DNA of 64,000 nt, from assembly GCF_900116605.1 (NCBI RefSeq), contig NZ_FPBC01000001.1, positions 186,001 through 250,000 on the forward strand. Reading direction: 5' to 3'. The number at the start of each line of letters is the position of its first letter. Position 1 is the stretch's first letter. The DNA comes from Pseudomonas marincola (GTDB taxonomy: Bacteria; Pseudomonadota; Gammaproteobacteria; Pseudomonadales; Pseudomonadaceae). Both the position numbers and the translations under genes were made by a program. The notes below the pieces were generated by a model that was not told the DNA's origin, ran no database searches, and saw only the letters and a list, made by a program, of their open reading frames with translations. Positions 44,988-53,832 of this stretch are shown one piece after another.

Positions 44988-45973
44988 GTTTTCTGAGCAT
45001 TCAGGGCCTGCACAAAAGTTACGGCGACACGCCTATTTTCAGCGACATCAACTGCACCATCGAACAAGGCGAATTCATCACCCTGCTCGGCCCTTCCGGC
45101 TGTGGCAAGTCGACCCTGCTGCGCTGCATCGCCGGCCTTACCAGCGTCAATAGCGGGCAGATTCTGCTGGATGGCCACGATCTGGTGCCGGTCGCGCCGC
45201 AAAAGCGTGGCATCGGCATGGTCTTTCAAAGCTATGCCCTGTTTCCCAACATGACCGTTGCCGAGAATGTCGGCTTTGGCCTGCGCATGCAAAAGATTGC
45301 CAAGGACGAAAGCCGCCAGCGGGTCAATGAGGCGCTGACCATGGTCGAGCTGCAAGACTTTGCCGAACGCCTGCCGCAACAGCTCTCCGGAGGCCAATGT
45401 CAGCGTGTGGCTCTGGCCCGCTCACTGGTGACCCGCCCGCGCCTGTTATTGCTGGATGAGCCGCTCTCGGCGTTGGATGCGCGAATTCGTAAACACCTGC
45501 GCGAACAGATTCGCGAGATCCAGCAAGAGCTGAACCTGACCACGATTTTCGTCACCCACGATCAGGAAGAAGCGCTGGTCATGAGCGACCGGATCTTTCT
45601 GATGAACGCCGGCAAGATCGTCCAGAGCGGCGACGCCGAAACGCTGTACACCGCGCCGGTCGACAACTTCGCGGCAGGCTTCATCGGGAACTACAACCTG
45701 ATCGACGCCGAGGTCGCCAGTCAAATGCTCGGCCAGCCAATCAAACGCGGCGTGGCGATCCGCCCCGAAGCCATCACCATTGGCACCGATGGCCCGATCG
45801 CCGCTACTATTCGCAGCCATAGCTTGCTGGGCAATGTGATCCGTTACCGGGTTGATGTCAGCGGCGTCGAACTGCTGGTCGATGTACTCAACCGCGATGC
45901 CAATGACCTGCACAGCAAAGGCAAACCTGTCACCTTGAGCATTGATAACAGCGCGATTTTGGAGGTGGGCTAA
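44984..45973 (+). CDS. ABC transporter ATP-binding protein
   Basis: The product is 329 aa. Walker A is GPSGCGKST (36-44), the signature is LSGGQCQRVALARSL, and Walker B is LLLLDEPLSALD. The Q-loop lies in VFQSYALFPNMT, and the H-loop is FVTHDQEEAL. The C-terminal 90 residues are a TOBE regulatory domain (RPEAITI). This is the PotA/FbpC/PhnT architecture. It is the energy-coupling subunit of the importer. Its 4-bp overlap with permease 2 and 1-bp overlap with the HAD gene show tight coupling. Confidence 0.92.
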   Translation: MSFLSIQGLHKSYGDTPIFSDINCTIEQGEFITLLGPSGCGKSTLLRCIAGLTSVNSGQILLDGHDLVPVAPQKRGIGMVFQSYALFPNMTVAENVGFGLRMQKIAKDESRQRVNEALTMVELQDFAERLPQQLSGGQCQRVALARSLVTRPRLLLLDEPLSALDARIRKHLREQIREIQQELNLTTIFVTHDQEEALVMSDRIFLMNAGKIVQSGDAETLYTAPVDNFAAGFIGNYNLIDAEVASQMLGQPIKRGVAIRPEAITIGTDGPIAATIRSHSLLGNVIRYRVDVSGVELLVDVLNRDANDLHSKGKPVTLSIDNSAILEVG

Positions 45974-46626
45974 TGGCCCTGGCAATTTTTGATCTGGACG
46001 ACACGATCATCAACGGCGACTGCGCGACCTTGTGGAGCGAGGAGATGGTCAAGCTCGGCTGGGTCGACGGCGAGTCTTTCATGGCCCGCGACCATGAACT
46101 GATGGCGCTTTACGCCAAAGGCGAGCTGGCGATGGAAACCTACATGCAGTTCAGCCTCTCGCCGCTGGTCGGGCGCACCGAGGAAGAGCTGGCGTTCGTC
46201 ATTGAGCCCTTTGTCGAGGAAGTTATCGAGCCACGTTTTTACAGCGATGCAACGCGCTGCATTGCCACGCACCGTAAAAATGGCGACCGCATTCTGGTGA
46301 TCTCCGCCTCGGCGCACTTTCTGGTCAGCGCGATTGCCGCACGTCTGGGAATCGACGAGGTGTTGGCGATTGACCTTGAACTCAGCCGCGGCACTTACAC
46401 CGGAAATACCCAAGGCGTTCTGACCTATCGCGAAGGCAAAGTTTGCCGGCTCAAGGATTGGCTGCAGGCCAATGACGAGTCGCTGCAGGGCGCCTATTTC
46501 TATTCCGATTCGCGCAATGATCTGCCCTTGCTGCAGCAAGTCGACAAGCCGCACACGGTCAATCCAGACCCGGTGCTCAAGGCCCATGCCGAACAAGCCG
46601 GCTGGCCCGTTCTCAACTGGCGCTAG
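45973..46626 (+). CDS. HAD-IB family phosphatase
   Basis: The product is 217 aa. The catalytic motif I is D7-L-D9-D10-T, motif II is LVISASAHFLVSAIA, and the motif III/IV region is GKVCRLKDWL with FYSDSRNDLPLL. It matches the HAD-IB hypothetical phosphatase group related to SerB. There is no signal peptide, so it is cytoplasmic. As the last gene of the ABC operon it probably removes phosphate from the monoester released by the upstream phosphodiesterase. A strong terminator follows at once. Confidence 0.88.
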   Translation: MALAIFDLDDTIINGDCATLWSEEMVKLGWVDGESFMARDHELMALYAKGELAMETYMQFSLSPLVGRTEEELAFVIEPFVEEVIEPRFYSDATRCIATHRKNGDRILVISASAHFLVSAIAARLGIDEVLAIDLELSRGTYTGNTQGVLTYREGKVCRLKDWLQANDESLQGAYFYSDSRNDLPLLQQVDKPHTVNPDPVLKAHAEQAGWPVLNWR

Positions 46627-46642
46627 CCAGCCCCCGCCTGTT

Positions 46643-46678
46643 CAGCGCAGCCGTTCTGGCTGCGCTGTTGTAATTTTT
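46643..46678 (+). terminator. Terminator of the organophosphorus operon
   Basis: CAGCGCAGCC (46643-46652) pairs perfectly with GGCTGCGCTG (46658-46667) around GTTCT, followed by TTGTAATTTTT. Confidence 0.88.
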
Positions 46679-46845
46679 ACAGCGATTGCGCGTCTGTTAA
46701 CCTGTCAGCAGTTGTGCGCCTGAACCCGGCTTTTGCTCGGCAAAACCCGGGCTGTCCACGGCTTATAATCATTGGCCGTGGCCACACTCAGCGCCCGCAC
46801 TGACATCCGCACTCTATCTGTAGCAACAGGTTATTGGAGCCTTAC

Positions 46846-47298
46846 ATGCAAAACTGGAATGACGTAATTGCCCGCGCCACCAACGGCAATCCGGCCCCTG
46901 ATCGTAAAGTCACCAAGACTGATGCGCAGTGGCGCGAACAGCTCAGCGAAGAGCAATATCGGGTTGCCCGCCAAGCCGGTACCGAACGCCCGCACAGCTC
47001 AGGCATGTGCAGCTTGTTCGAGCCTGGCATTTACAAATGCGTATGCTGCGACACCGAGTTGTTTGACGGCAGCAGCAAGTTCGAGTCGCACAGCGGCTGG
47101 CCATCATTTACCCAGCCGATCAAAGACAACGTAGTGGCCTACAACGGCGACAACAGCCATGGCATGCAGCGCATCGAAGCGGTGTGCAACGTCTGTGACG
47201 CCCACCTTGGTCACGTGTTTCCCGACGGCCCGCCACCGACCGGCCTGCGCTTCTGCATGAACGCAGTCGCCATGGCCAAGGTCAGCACCGAGTCCTAA
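46846..47298 (+). CDS. msrB: Peptide-methionine (R)-S-oxide reductase MsrB
   Basis: From ATG 46846 the product is 150 aa. The structural zinc is held by CVCC and CNVC pairs. SHSGWPSF, HLGHVFPDGPPPTGLRFCMN and the catalytic Cys in RFCMNAVA are diagnostic. It repairs methionine-R-sulfoxide in cytoplasmic proteins using thioredoxin. TTGGAGCC provides the ribosome site; an in-frame start four codons earlier is less likely. It is followed 53 bp later by a DUF427 gene on the same strand. Confidence 0.95.
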   Translation: MQNWNDVIARATNGNPAPDRKVTKTDAQWREQLSEEQYRVARQAGTERPHSSGMCSLFEPGIYKCVCCDTELFDGSSKFESHSGWPSFTQPIKDNVVAYNGDNSHGMQRIEAVCNVCDAHLGHVFPDGPPPTGLRFCMNAVAMAKVSTES

Positions 47299-47351
47299 CG
47301 CCGCAGTTGGCGCAACGCAAGCTGCGGTGCGCCGACTGTTCAGGAGTGATG

Positions 47352-47633
47352 ATGAAAGCGATATGGAATGACCAGGTAATTGCCGAATCCAACGCCACCG
47401 TGATGGTTGAAGGCAATCATTACTTCCCGCCAGAAGCGCTTGTGCGGGTCTATTTCCAACCCAGCGATCACAACACACATTGCCCATGGAAGGGGCAGGC
47501 TCACTACTACACATTGCAGGCCGAGGGCAAAACGGCAGTTAACGCTGCCTGGTATTACCCCGAGCCTAAAGAGGCCGCCGCCAATATTCGCGGCCACGTT
47601 GCCTTCGGCAGTGGCGTGGTGGTGAGCGACTGA
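47352..47633 (+). CDS. DUF427 family protein
   Basis: From ATG 47352 (after CAGGAG at 47341-47346) the product is 93 aa: MKAIWNDQVIAESNATVMVE, then HYFPPEALVRVYFQPSDHNT, CPWKGQAHYY and AAWYYPEPKEAA. These are the conserved DUF427 blocks, including the T-x-CPWKG motif. It is a small cytoplasmic protein of unknown function. It may share a transcript with msrB, and a strong terminator follows. Confidence 0.92.
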   Translation: MKAIWNDQVIAESNATVMVEGNHYFPPEALVRVYFQPSDHNTHCPWKGQAHYYTLQAEGKTAVNAAWYYPEPKEAAANIRGHVAFGSGVVVSD

Positions 47634-47656
47634 TACAAAACAGGCAATCCAAATGT

Positions 47657-47693
47657 ATTACGGGCCACCTTCAAGGTAGCCCGTAATTTTTTT
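47657..47693. terminator. Terminator between DUF427 gene and sulfatase 2
   Basis: ATTACGGGC (47657-47665) pairs with GCCCGTAAT (47679-47687). An inner ACCT/AGGT pairing extends the stem, and a T-run follows (47688-47693). It lies between convergent genes. Confidence 0.87.
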
Positions 47694-47737
47694 GCTTACT
47701 GCAATGTTTGAACCTGCACTGTTTGCAGACGCAGTGC

Positions 47738-49291
47738 TTAACGGCTCTTGAGATCCAGCAGTTTTTCGGTCATCTGGTCAACTGTGAAGCTGGCCGGACG
47801 CTGACGTGGCGGATAATCCTGGAAGGTCATCAGGAAGTTCTGCACGCGGTGCATCGCCGGGAAGCCGACCACGAATACTTTCTTGTCCCACCACAGGTTG
47901 TAGCTGTTGGAGTCGGTGTCGGCTCGCTCGTAAGGGTCACGACGCAGGTTGAATATCTTCGGCGCACGCAGGTCTACGAACGGGTCACGCCATACGTCGA
48001 AACGACGGGCGCGCTGTTCGGCGAAAACCACTTTCCAGTCACCGTCACGCACGGCAAGCAGCTTGCCGTCATCGCTGAAGTAGTAGAAGTCGGTACGCGG
48101 GCTTTTCTCTTCTTTGCCTTCGAGATAAGGCAGCAGGTTGTAGCCGTCCAGGTGCACTTTGAACTGCTTGTCACCCGCCTTGTAGCCCGCCAGCAATTTC
48201 TCTTTGACGTCGGGTACGCCAGCCGCTGCAAGCAAGGTTGGCACCCAGTCCTGCGCCGAGACGATTTCGTTGGAAATCTTGTTCGGCTTGATTTGCTCTG
48301 GCCAGCGGATCATTGCCGGAACGCGGAAACCGCCTTCCCAGTTGGTGTTCTTCTCACCCCGGAACGGAGTAATACCGGCGTCTGGCCACTGGTTGAAGTG
48401 CACGCCGTTATCGGTGGTGTAAATCACGATGGTGTTCTTGGCAACGCCCAGATCATCCAGCTTTTTCAGCAGTGTGCCGACCTGATTATCGTGCTCAACC
48501 ATACCGTCGTTGTAGAAACCCTGACCCGAAAGGCCCTCGGATTCTTTGCGCAGGTGGGTGTAATAGTGCATGCGCGTGGAGTTAAACCAGACGAAGAATG
48601 GCTTGTCGGCTTTAACCGCCTTGTCCATGAAATTCAGCGACGCATTGAGGAACTCGTCGTCAATGGTTTCCATGCGCTTGGTGTTCAGCGGGCCCAGGTC
48701 TTCGATCTTGCCGTCGGCCGTGCTGTGAATGATCCCGCGCGGGCGAATGGCTTTATCGATGACCGGGTTCTTGGTCCAGTCCGGATCTTCCGGGCCTTCT
48801 TCGGCGTTGAGGTGATACAGGTTGCCGAGGAACTCGTCAAAACCATGGTTGGTTGGCAGGAACTCGTCACGGTCACCCAAGTGGTTCTTGCCGAACTGAC
48901 CCGAGGTGTAACCCAGCGGCTTGAGCAACTCGGCCAGCGTCGGGTCTTCTTTTTGAATACCGACTGCCGCGCCCGGCACGCCTACTTTGGTCAGGCCGGT
49001 GCGCACCGGATGCTGGCCGGTAATAAAGGCCGAACGCCCTGCGGTGCAACTTTGCTCACCGTAATAGTCGGTGAAAATCATGCCTTCGTTGGCGATACGG
49101 TCGATGTTCGGGGTTTGGTAACCCATCAGGCCATTGCTGTAGCGGCTGATGTTGGAGATACCAATGTCATCACCCATGATGACCAGAATGTTGGGTTTGT
49201 CCGCCGCACTTGCAAACGGCGTGATGCAAACCGAAGCGACTAGCAGCGCCGCCTTGGTAAGCGGCAACAATTGAAACCGAAATCTACTCAT
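47738..49291 (-). CDS. Secreted arylsulfatase (second sulfatase of the window)
   Basis: From ATG 49291 the precursor is 517 aa with a signal peptide ending at about Ala30 (FASAA/DKPN). Metal ligands Asp41 and Asp42 lie in VIMGDDIG. The formylglycine signature is C82-T-A-G-R86, the C-x-A-x-R variant. YTTDNGVHFNQWPDAG and FRGEKNTNWEGGFRVPAMIR supply further site residues. AAGGATTGATC precedes this ATG. It lies downstream of a 3beta-HSD-like gene and a cupin gene on the same strand, with a divergent AraC regulator beyond. The substrate is unknown; aryl or steroid sulfates are possible from context. No maturation enzyme gene is nearby. Confidence 0.93.
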   Translation of the reverse strand: MSRFRFQLLPLTKAALLVASVCITPFASAADKPNILVIMGDDIGISNISRYSNGLMGYQTPNIDRIANEGMIFTDYYGEQSCTAGRSAFITGQHPVRTGLTKVGVPGAAVGIQKEDPTLAELLKPLGYTSGQFGKNHLGDRDEFLPTNHGFDEFLGNLYHLNAEEGPEDPDWTKNPVIDKAIRPRGIIHSTADGKIEDLGPLNTKRMETIDDEFLNASLNFMDKAVKADKPFFVWFNSTRMHYYTHLRKESEGLSGQGFYNDGMVEHDNQVGTLLKKLDDLGVAKNTIVIYTTDNGVHFNQWPDAGITPFRGEKNTNWEGGFRVPAMIRWPEQIKPNKISNEIVSAQDWVPTLLAAAGVPDVKEKLLAGYKAGDKQFKVHLDGYNLLPYLEGKEEKSPRTDFYYFSDDGKLLAVRDGDWKVVFAEQRARRFDVWRDPFVDLRAPKIFNLRRDPYERADTDSNSYNLWWDKKVFVVGFPAMHRVQNFLMTFQDYPPRQRPASFTVDQMTEKLLDLKSR

Positions 49292-49503
49292 GATCAATCC
49301 TTTTATTTCTTATTAGGGGCTGCCGCGTCTCTTCAAAACGCCCGGTTGAAAACACTCAAACCAGCAACTTGGCAGTCAATAGTCTTGATTTTCATTGGCG
49401 TTGAAGTAGACCTTTTAGCAGTTTCATACGACTTATTAAACCCGTCAGACCCACCATCAACTCCGGCAATAACCGCAGTTGGATCAGCCTGATAACGACC
49501 GGA

Positions 49504-50526
49504 TCAGTTCATCTGACCGGTTTCACGCAGCCACGCTTCAGCGCGCCGCATACCCTCCTGCAATGTAACTTTCGGCTGATAGCCGAGCATTTTCGCCGCC
49601 TTAGCACTGGAGATATTTCCCGTGCGGGCGAACATGTACATGATGTCCGGGGTTACTTCATCGTCACGTTTGAGCAGAGTATTGACGCCCCACAGTACGC
49701 GCGCAAGGCCAACTGCCAGGCACAGCGGTAAGGTTCGCGGTGAACCTTCACGACCGGCCCAACGCCAGTGATGTGTGAAGAATTGTTTGACGGTCACAGG
49801 GCCCATGCCGCACAGATGGAAGATCTGGCCACGGCCCTCGGGCAAGCCACTGGCGAGCATCACGCCATCGAGCAAGTCATCGATATAAACCGGGGTGAAG
49901 ATGCCGTTGCCTTTACCGGGCAGGATAAGTTTGCCGGCTTTGCACATTTTGAAAGTTTCACTGACCCAAGGGCGTGAACCCGGCCCGTAAACATCGCCTG
50001 GCCGAATCACTGTGCACTCGATTTCGCCTGCGGCGTGAGCGGCCAACGCCACATGCTCACTGGCACCTTTGGCGACGCCGTAACGGTAGTCAGAGCCGAT
50101 CACTACATCGGTTTTCTCATCCGCGTTATCCGGATACTGCCAACCCAACGCGGCAATCGAGGAGATCTGCACGAAGCGCTTGGCACCGCTGGCAATTGCC
50201 ACATCGATGCAACTGCGCACAGCTTGCACTGAGACTTCCCGGTAAAGCTTCCAGGACGCGGCCAACGACACAACTGCTGCGGTGTTGATGAACAGATCAC
50301 AGCCTTTGGCATGTTCGGCCCAGCGCTGTGGTTGGGTCAGATCACCCGCCACCACGTTGTGACTGGCATCCGCCGTGATATCCATCCCGCGTACATCAGC
50401 GCCCAGGGCTTTGTAGCGCAACAATAGCGAGCGACCAATGAAACCATTGGCGCCGGTAATAAACACGGAACGGGGAATCTCCGGGGTCTGACCCTGTGCA
50501 CCGGCAGGCATCTGAGCGGATGACAT
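49504..50526 (-). CDS. NAD-dependent epimerase/dehydratase, 3beta-HSD-like extended SDR
   Basis: From ATG 50526 (after AAAGGAAAGCTT) the product is 340 aa. The cofactor motif is ITGANGFIGRSLL, and the catalytic pair is in YRYGVAK (Tyr, Lys). VIRPGDVYGPGSRPWVSETF and PVYIDDLLDGVMLA resemble the 3beta-hydroxysteroid dehydrogenase and dihydroflavonol reductase branch of extended SDRs. It is cytoplasmic. It lies between a sulfatase and a cupin gene on the same strand, with gaps of 212 and 123 bp, so separate promoters are possible. Confidence 0.87.
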   Translation of the reverse strand: MSSAQMPAGAQGQTPEIPRSVFITGANGFIGRSLLLRYKALGADVRGMDITADASHNVVAGDLTQPQRWAEHAKGCDLFINTAAVVSLAASWKLYREVSVQAVRSCIDVAIASGAKRFVQISSIAALGWQYPDNADEKTDVVIGSDYRYGVAKGASEHVALAAHAAGEIECTVIRPGDVYGPGSRPWVSETFKMCKAGKLILPGKGNGIFTPVYIDDLLDGVMLASGLPEGRGQIFHLCGMGPVTVKQFFTHHWRWAGREGSPRTLPLCLAVGLARVLWGVNTLLKRDDEVTPDIMYMFARTGNISSAKAAKMLGYQPKVTLQEGMRRAEAWLRETGQMN

Positions 50527-50649
50527 AAGCTTTCCTTTCGCGTTGTTGCCGTGCTGCCGAAACCGGCCAACAGCAATTATTATTGTGATGATGCGAACAC
50601 GAAAATGCGCCGCCGAGAGTATCGGCTGGCGCATTGTTAACCGCTTTGA

Positions 50650-51165
50650 TCAGACCGTGTACTCAGCCTGAGCGGGACGGATGTACTTGGCAGGTTGCAA
50701 GCCACGTTCCTTAACCAGATGATCGATTATTTGCATGATGCTGCTGGCGTCCATCAGGTTGACGTAGTTGCCATCGGCATCAAAGTTGATATTGGCACCT
50801 TGCACGACCATTACGGTGTCAGTCGGCTCGGTATTGTCAGCCGGAACCGAGAAGGTGTGAACCGAACCGCCCGGCTCAAACAGGTAACTGCCGGCCGTTT
50901 GCGGCTGGTTCGGGTATTCAACGTAGTTCCACTTACCGCTCAGGGTGAACAGGTGAACAGTGCCGGTGTGATAGTGGCATGGCAGCGCTACGCCCGGATC
51001 AAAGATCACACGAAGTGCCCAAGTACCCGCCGACGGATCCAGAAACAACGGCTGGACGTTGACGCCAGGGAAATGTGGGGCCAAGGCGTTTTCGTAGATG
51101 GGGAGTTCCTGAGTATTGAGCGTCAGCAGTTCTTTATGATCAAAAACTGGAATTGGCATTACCAT
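50650..51165 (-). CDS. Cupin-domain protein (2,4'-dihydroxyacetophenone dioxygenase-like/ChrR-like)
   Basis: The product is 171 aa with a single cupin barrel. The metal site is LPCHYHTGTVHLFTLSGKWN, with GSYLFEPGGSVHTFSVP as the second cupin motif. These blocks match proteins annotated as 2,4'-dihydroxyacetophenone dioxygenase family or ChrR-like cupins. An AAGGAAAACAATA ribosome site supports the ATG at 51165. It is cytoplasmic. It is divergent from the AraC regulator by 370 bp and may be its target. The actual reaction is unknown. Confidence 0.83.
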   Translation of the reverse strand: MVMPIPVFDHKELLTLNTQELPIYENALAPHFPGVNVQPLFLDPSAGTWALRVIFDPGVALPCHYHTGTVHLFTLSGKWNYVEYPNQPQTAGSYLFEPGGSVHTFSVPADNTEPTDTVMVVQGANINFDADGNYVNLMDASSIMQIIDHLVKERGLQPAKYIRPAQAEYTV

Positions 51166-51535
51166 TATTGTTTTCCTTGTAGTTATCCAATCACGGGGGA
51201 TTGGGGCTCATACTGCCCCGCGCTGGATGACCACGCTTGACAAAGCGCGCCAGCATTTAGCCAAATGGCGACAGCCTTTTCGCCGAAGCCACTGTCCGCG
51301 TTTATCGGAAAACACCGCAGCCAAGTCGCCAAAATCTGTGCGCAGCCCAGCAAAACCCGTGATTTTTGCCACAATTGCAGGCATTCCCAACAAAACGATA
51401 ATGGCGATGCGTGAGTAACTCATGCATCGTGCGCGGGTTAATATTCAGTGCCTGGCGGTTTACGCACGTTGAGCTTGGGTTGCGCGGTGACTCGGCCGGG
51501 ACTATTCACGAATCGTCTTTTTAGCGACTAAAAAC
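51166..51535. other. Divergent region between the cupin and AraC genes
   Basis: A 370-bp spacer that should carry the promoters of both genes and any AraC sites. A 71-codon minus-strand frame (51208-51423) begins with a hydrophobic stretch, MSYSRIAIIVLLGMPAIVAK. It has no ribosome site and no known family, so I leave it as unproven. Confidence 0.4.
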
Positions 51536-52567
51536 ATGTCCGATATTTCACGCGCATCGTCACTTGCCCGTTTTTATGAATTTGCCCAGAGCCAAGGCAT
51601 AGATCCGTATGAAATATTGAGCGAAGTCGGCTTACCGCGCGATATTGCAGAGCACCCTGAAGAACTTATCTCCTACCGTAAATTCACAGCTACGCTGCAG
51701 CTCAGCGCACAGCGCAGCGCTAACCCATTGTTCGGCCTGCAGTACGGTTTGTTTCAAGGGGTTAGCGTTTTTGGCCCGCTGCTCTATCTGATTCGCAATA
51801 CCAGCAATGTCGGCCGGGCACTGCATGAACTCGCCCACTATTACCACCTGCATTCAAGTGCAGCTCAGGTGGTCATTGAGGTTCACGGCAACCACGCCAC
51901 CCTGAGTTACACCGCAGAGGAGCAAAGCCTGCCTGGTCAGCGCCAAGCCGCCGAGCTTGCAATGGGTGTAGGTCACCAGCTCATGCGCACCCTGATCGGT
52001 AATCGCTGGCAGCCGGAGACGGTGATGTTCCAACATGCGCCAGGGGCTCCGCTGGCCATGTACCGGCGTATGCTCGGCGCCACGCTGCAGTTCAACAGCA
52101 CCCATAATGCCTGGCTGTTTGACTCACGTTTCATGAATATTCCGCTTGAGACTGCGGATGCTGAATTGCACAGGCTGATGCGTCAGCATGTCGATACCCT
52201 GGAACGGGTTACGGTCGATCAACTGCCCGATCACGTTCAACGCGTGCTGCGTAATCTGTTGCCCAAAGGCCGGGTCACGGTTGAGCAGGTTGCCGAATAC
52301 CTGGTACTTAGCCCAAGAAGTTTGCAGCGATACCTCGCCAATGAAGGCACCTCGTTCAAGATCCTGCTCGATGAAACACGTCAGGCCATGGCCCGTCGCT
52401 ATCTGAGCGAGTCGACCATCAGCTTCACCCAACTGGCCGGGTTGCTCGGTTATTCGGACCTGAGTGCATTCTCGCGGGCCTTCCAGAACTGGTTCGACAT
52501 GAGCCCGACGCAATGGCAAAAATCCAATCGTCAAGCAGACACGCCGAATTCACCCGAGCAGGACTGA
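51536..52567 (+). CDS. AraC-family regulator next to the sulfatase/SDR/cupin genes
   Basis: The product is 343 aa. The N-terminal two-thirds is an Arabinose_bd-type sensor (ARFYEFAQSQGIDPYEILSE, then NPLFGLQYGLFQGVSVFG). The C-terminal HTH spans about 245-330: VTVEQVAEYLVLSPRSLQRYL and FTQLAGLLGYSDLSAFSRAF, then QNWFDMSPTQW. This type often activates catabolic genes next to it. The upstream sequence has no clear Shine-Dalgarno before ATG 51536, so translation may be weak. Its 3' end faces amt, separated by a perfect palindrome. Confidence 0.92.
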   Translation: MSDISRASSLARFYEFAQSQGIDPYEILSEVGLPRDIAEHPEELISYRKFTATLQLSAQRSANPLFGLQYGLFQGVSVFGPLLYLIRNTSNVGRALHELAHYYHLHSSAAQVVIEVHGNHATLSYTAEEQSLPGQRQAAELAMGVGHQLMRTLIGNRWQPETVMFQHAPGAPLAMYRRMLGATLQFNSTHNAWLFDSRFMNIPLETADAELHRLMRQHVDTLERVTVDQLPDHVQRVLRNLLPKGRVTVEQVAEYLVLSPRSLQRYLANEGTSFKILLDETRQAMARRYLSESTISFTQLAGLLGYSDLSAFSRAFQNWFDMSPTQWQKSNRQADTPNSPEQD

Positions 52568-52575
52568 ACATGGCG

Positions 52576-52609
52576 CTGAACAGCTGCGCAGGCCTGCGCA
52601 GCTGTTCAG
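52576..52609. terminator. 34-bp perfect palindrome between the AraC and amt genes
   Basis: CTGAACAGCTGCGCAGG (52576-52592) is followed without a gap by its exact reverse complement (52593-52609). As RNA it makes a stem of about 15 bp on either strand. It lies between two convergent stops and has no T-run. It is probably a bidirectional terminator, but a protein site is possible. Confidence 0.55.
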
Positions 52610-52623
52610 TCGAACACGCGGCG

Positions 52624-53832
52624 TCAATCCTGACTGACAGCACCGATTTTATGAATTGAAAGGTCAGCGCCGTAGTACTCCTGCTCCTGCGTCAGACGAA
52701 TGCCGAGTGATGCTTTGAGTACGCCGTAGACCAGCAAGCCACCGACAAGCGCCACCACGACGCCCAACACCGTGCCCAGCAACTGGCTGACAAGGCTGAC
52801 GCCGCCCAGCCCTCCCAATGCTTGCTGGCCAAAAATGCCGCAGGCAACACCGCCCCACACACCGCAGAGCCCGTGCAGCGGCCAAACGCCGAGCACGTCA
52901 TCAATCTTCCACTTCACCTGCGTCGCGGTGAATGCCCAGACAAACAGCGCGCCCGCCACCGCGCCAGTCGCCAGCGCGCCAATCGGATGCATCAGGTCAG
53001 AGCCTGCGCACACCGCGACCAGCCCGGCGAGCGGGCCGTTGTGCAAAAAGCCCGGGTCGTTGCGCCCAACCAGCAGGGAGGCGACTGTGCCCCCGACCAT
53101 TGCCATTAACGTATTGACCGCCACCAAGCCACTGACGCTGCCCAGCGTTTGTGCGCTCATGACGTTAAAGCCGAACCAGCCGATCACCAGAATCCACGAG
53201 CCGAGCGCCAGAAACGGAATGCTCGACGGTGCGAATGCGACCAACCGTCCATCACGATAACGGCCATCGCGGCGCCCGAGCAGCAACACAGCGGCCAAGG
53301 CCAACCAACCGCCTACCGCATGCACCACGACCGAGCCTGCAAAATCATGAAACGGAGCGCCAAAGCTTGCTTCCAGCCACGCCTGGAAACCGAAGTTGCC
53401 GTTCCAGATCAGCCCTTCGAAGAACGGATAGATAAACGCCACAATCAATACCGTGGCGCAGATCTGCGGCCCAAACTTGGCGCGCTCTGCAATCCCGCCC
53501 GAGATGATCGCGGGAATCGCAGCGGCAAAGGTCAGCAGGAAAAAGAACTTCACCAGCCCGTAACCGTGATCAGCCGTCAGCACGCTCGCGGGCTGCAAAA
53601 AGGTCACGCCGTAGGCCACCCAGTAGCCGATAAAGAAGTACGCCAGCGCCGAAACGGCGAAGTCGGAAATGATTTTCGACAAGGCGTTAACTTGGTTCTT
53701 TTGTCGGACCGTGCCGACTTCAAGAAAAGCGAAGCCGGCATGCATGGCCAGCACCATCACGGCGCCGAGCAGAATAAAGAGGGTATTAGAGCCCTGAATC
53801 AGGGTCTCGACAGCACTGTTGATTGTTTCCAT
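52624..53832 (-). CDS. amt: Ammonium transporter (Amt/MEP/Rh)
   Basis: From ATG 53832 the product is 402 aa with eleven hydrophobic segments. It has METINSAVETLIQGSNTLFIL, FLEVGTVRQKNQVNALSKI, FHDFAGSVVVHAVGGWLA (first pore His) and GVWPLHGLCGVWGGVACGIF (second pore His). It conducts ammonium into the cell. The open frame extends 11 codons upstream, but the GGAG there lies 14 bases before ATG 53832 and fits poorly, so the exact start is not certain. Unlike most amt genes it has no glnK beside it. A sigma54-type promoter lies about 250 bp upstream. Confidence 0.92.
   Translation of the reverse strand: METINSAVETLIQGSNTLFILLGAVMVLAMHAGFAFLEVGTVRQKNQVNALSKIISDFAVSALAYFFIGYWVAYGVTFLQPASVLTADHGYGLVKFFFLLTFAAAIPAIISGGIAERAKFGPQICATVLIVAFIYPFFEGLIWNGNFGFQAWLEASFGAPFHDFAGSVVVHAVGGWLALAAVLLLGRRDGRYRDGRLVAFAPSSIPFLALGSWILVIGWFGFNVMSAQTLGSVSGLVAVNTLMAMVGGTVASLLVGRNDPGFLHNGPLAGLVAVCAGSDLMHPIGALATGAVAGALFVWAFTATQVKWKIDDVLGVWPLHGLCGVWGGVACGIFGQQALGGLGGVSLVSQLLGTVLGVVVALVGGLLVYGVLKASLGIRLTQEQEYYGADLSIHKIGAVSQD

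Noticed and set aside
47708..49243. 511-aa ORF opposite sulfatase 2
   Set aside because: It is opposite an unmistakable sulfatase with signature and signal peptide, and it reads through the terminator region.
51208..51423. 71-aa minus-strand ORF upstream of the cupin gene
   Set aside because: It has a hydrophobic start but no ribosome site or known family and lies in a divergent promoter region. It was left unannotated as a gene.
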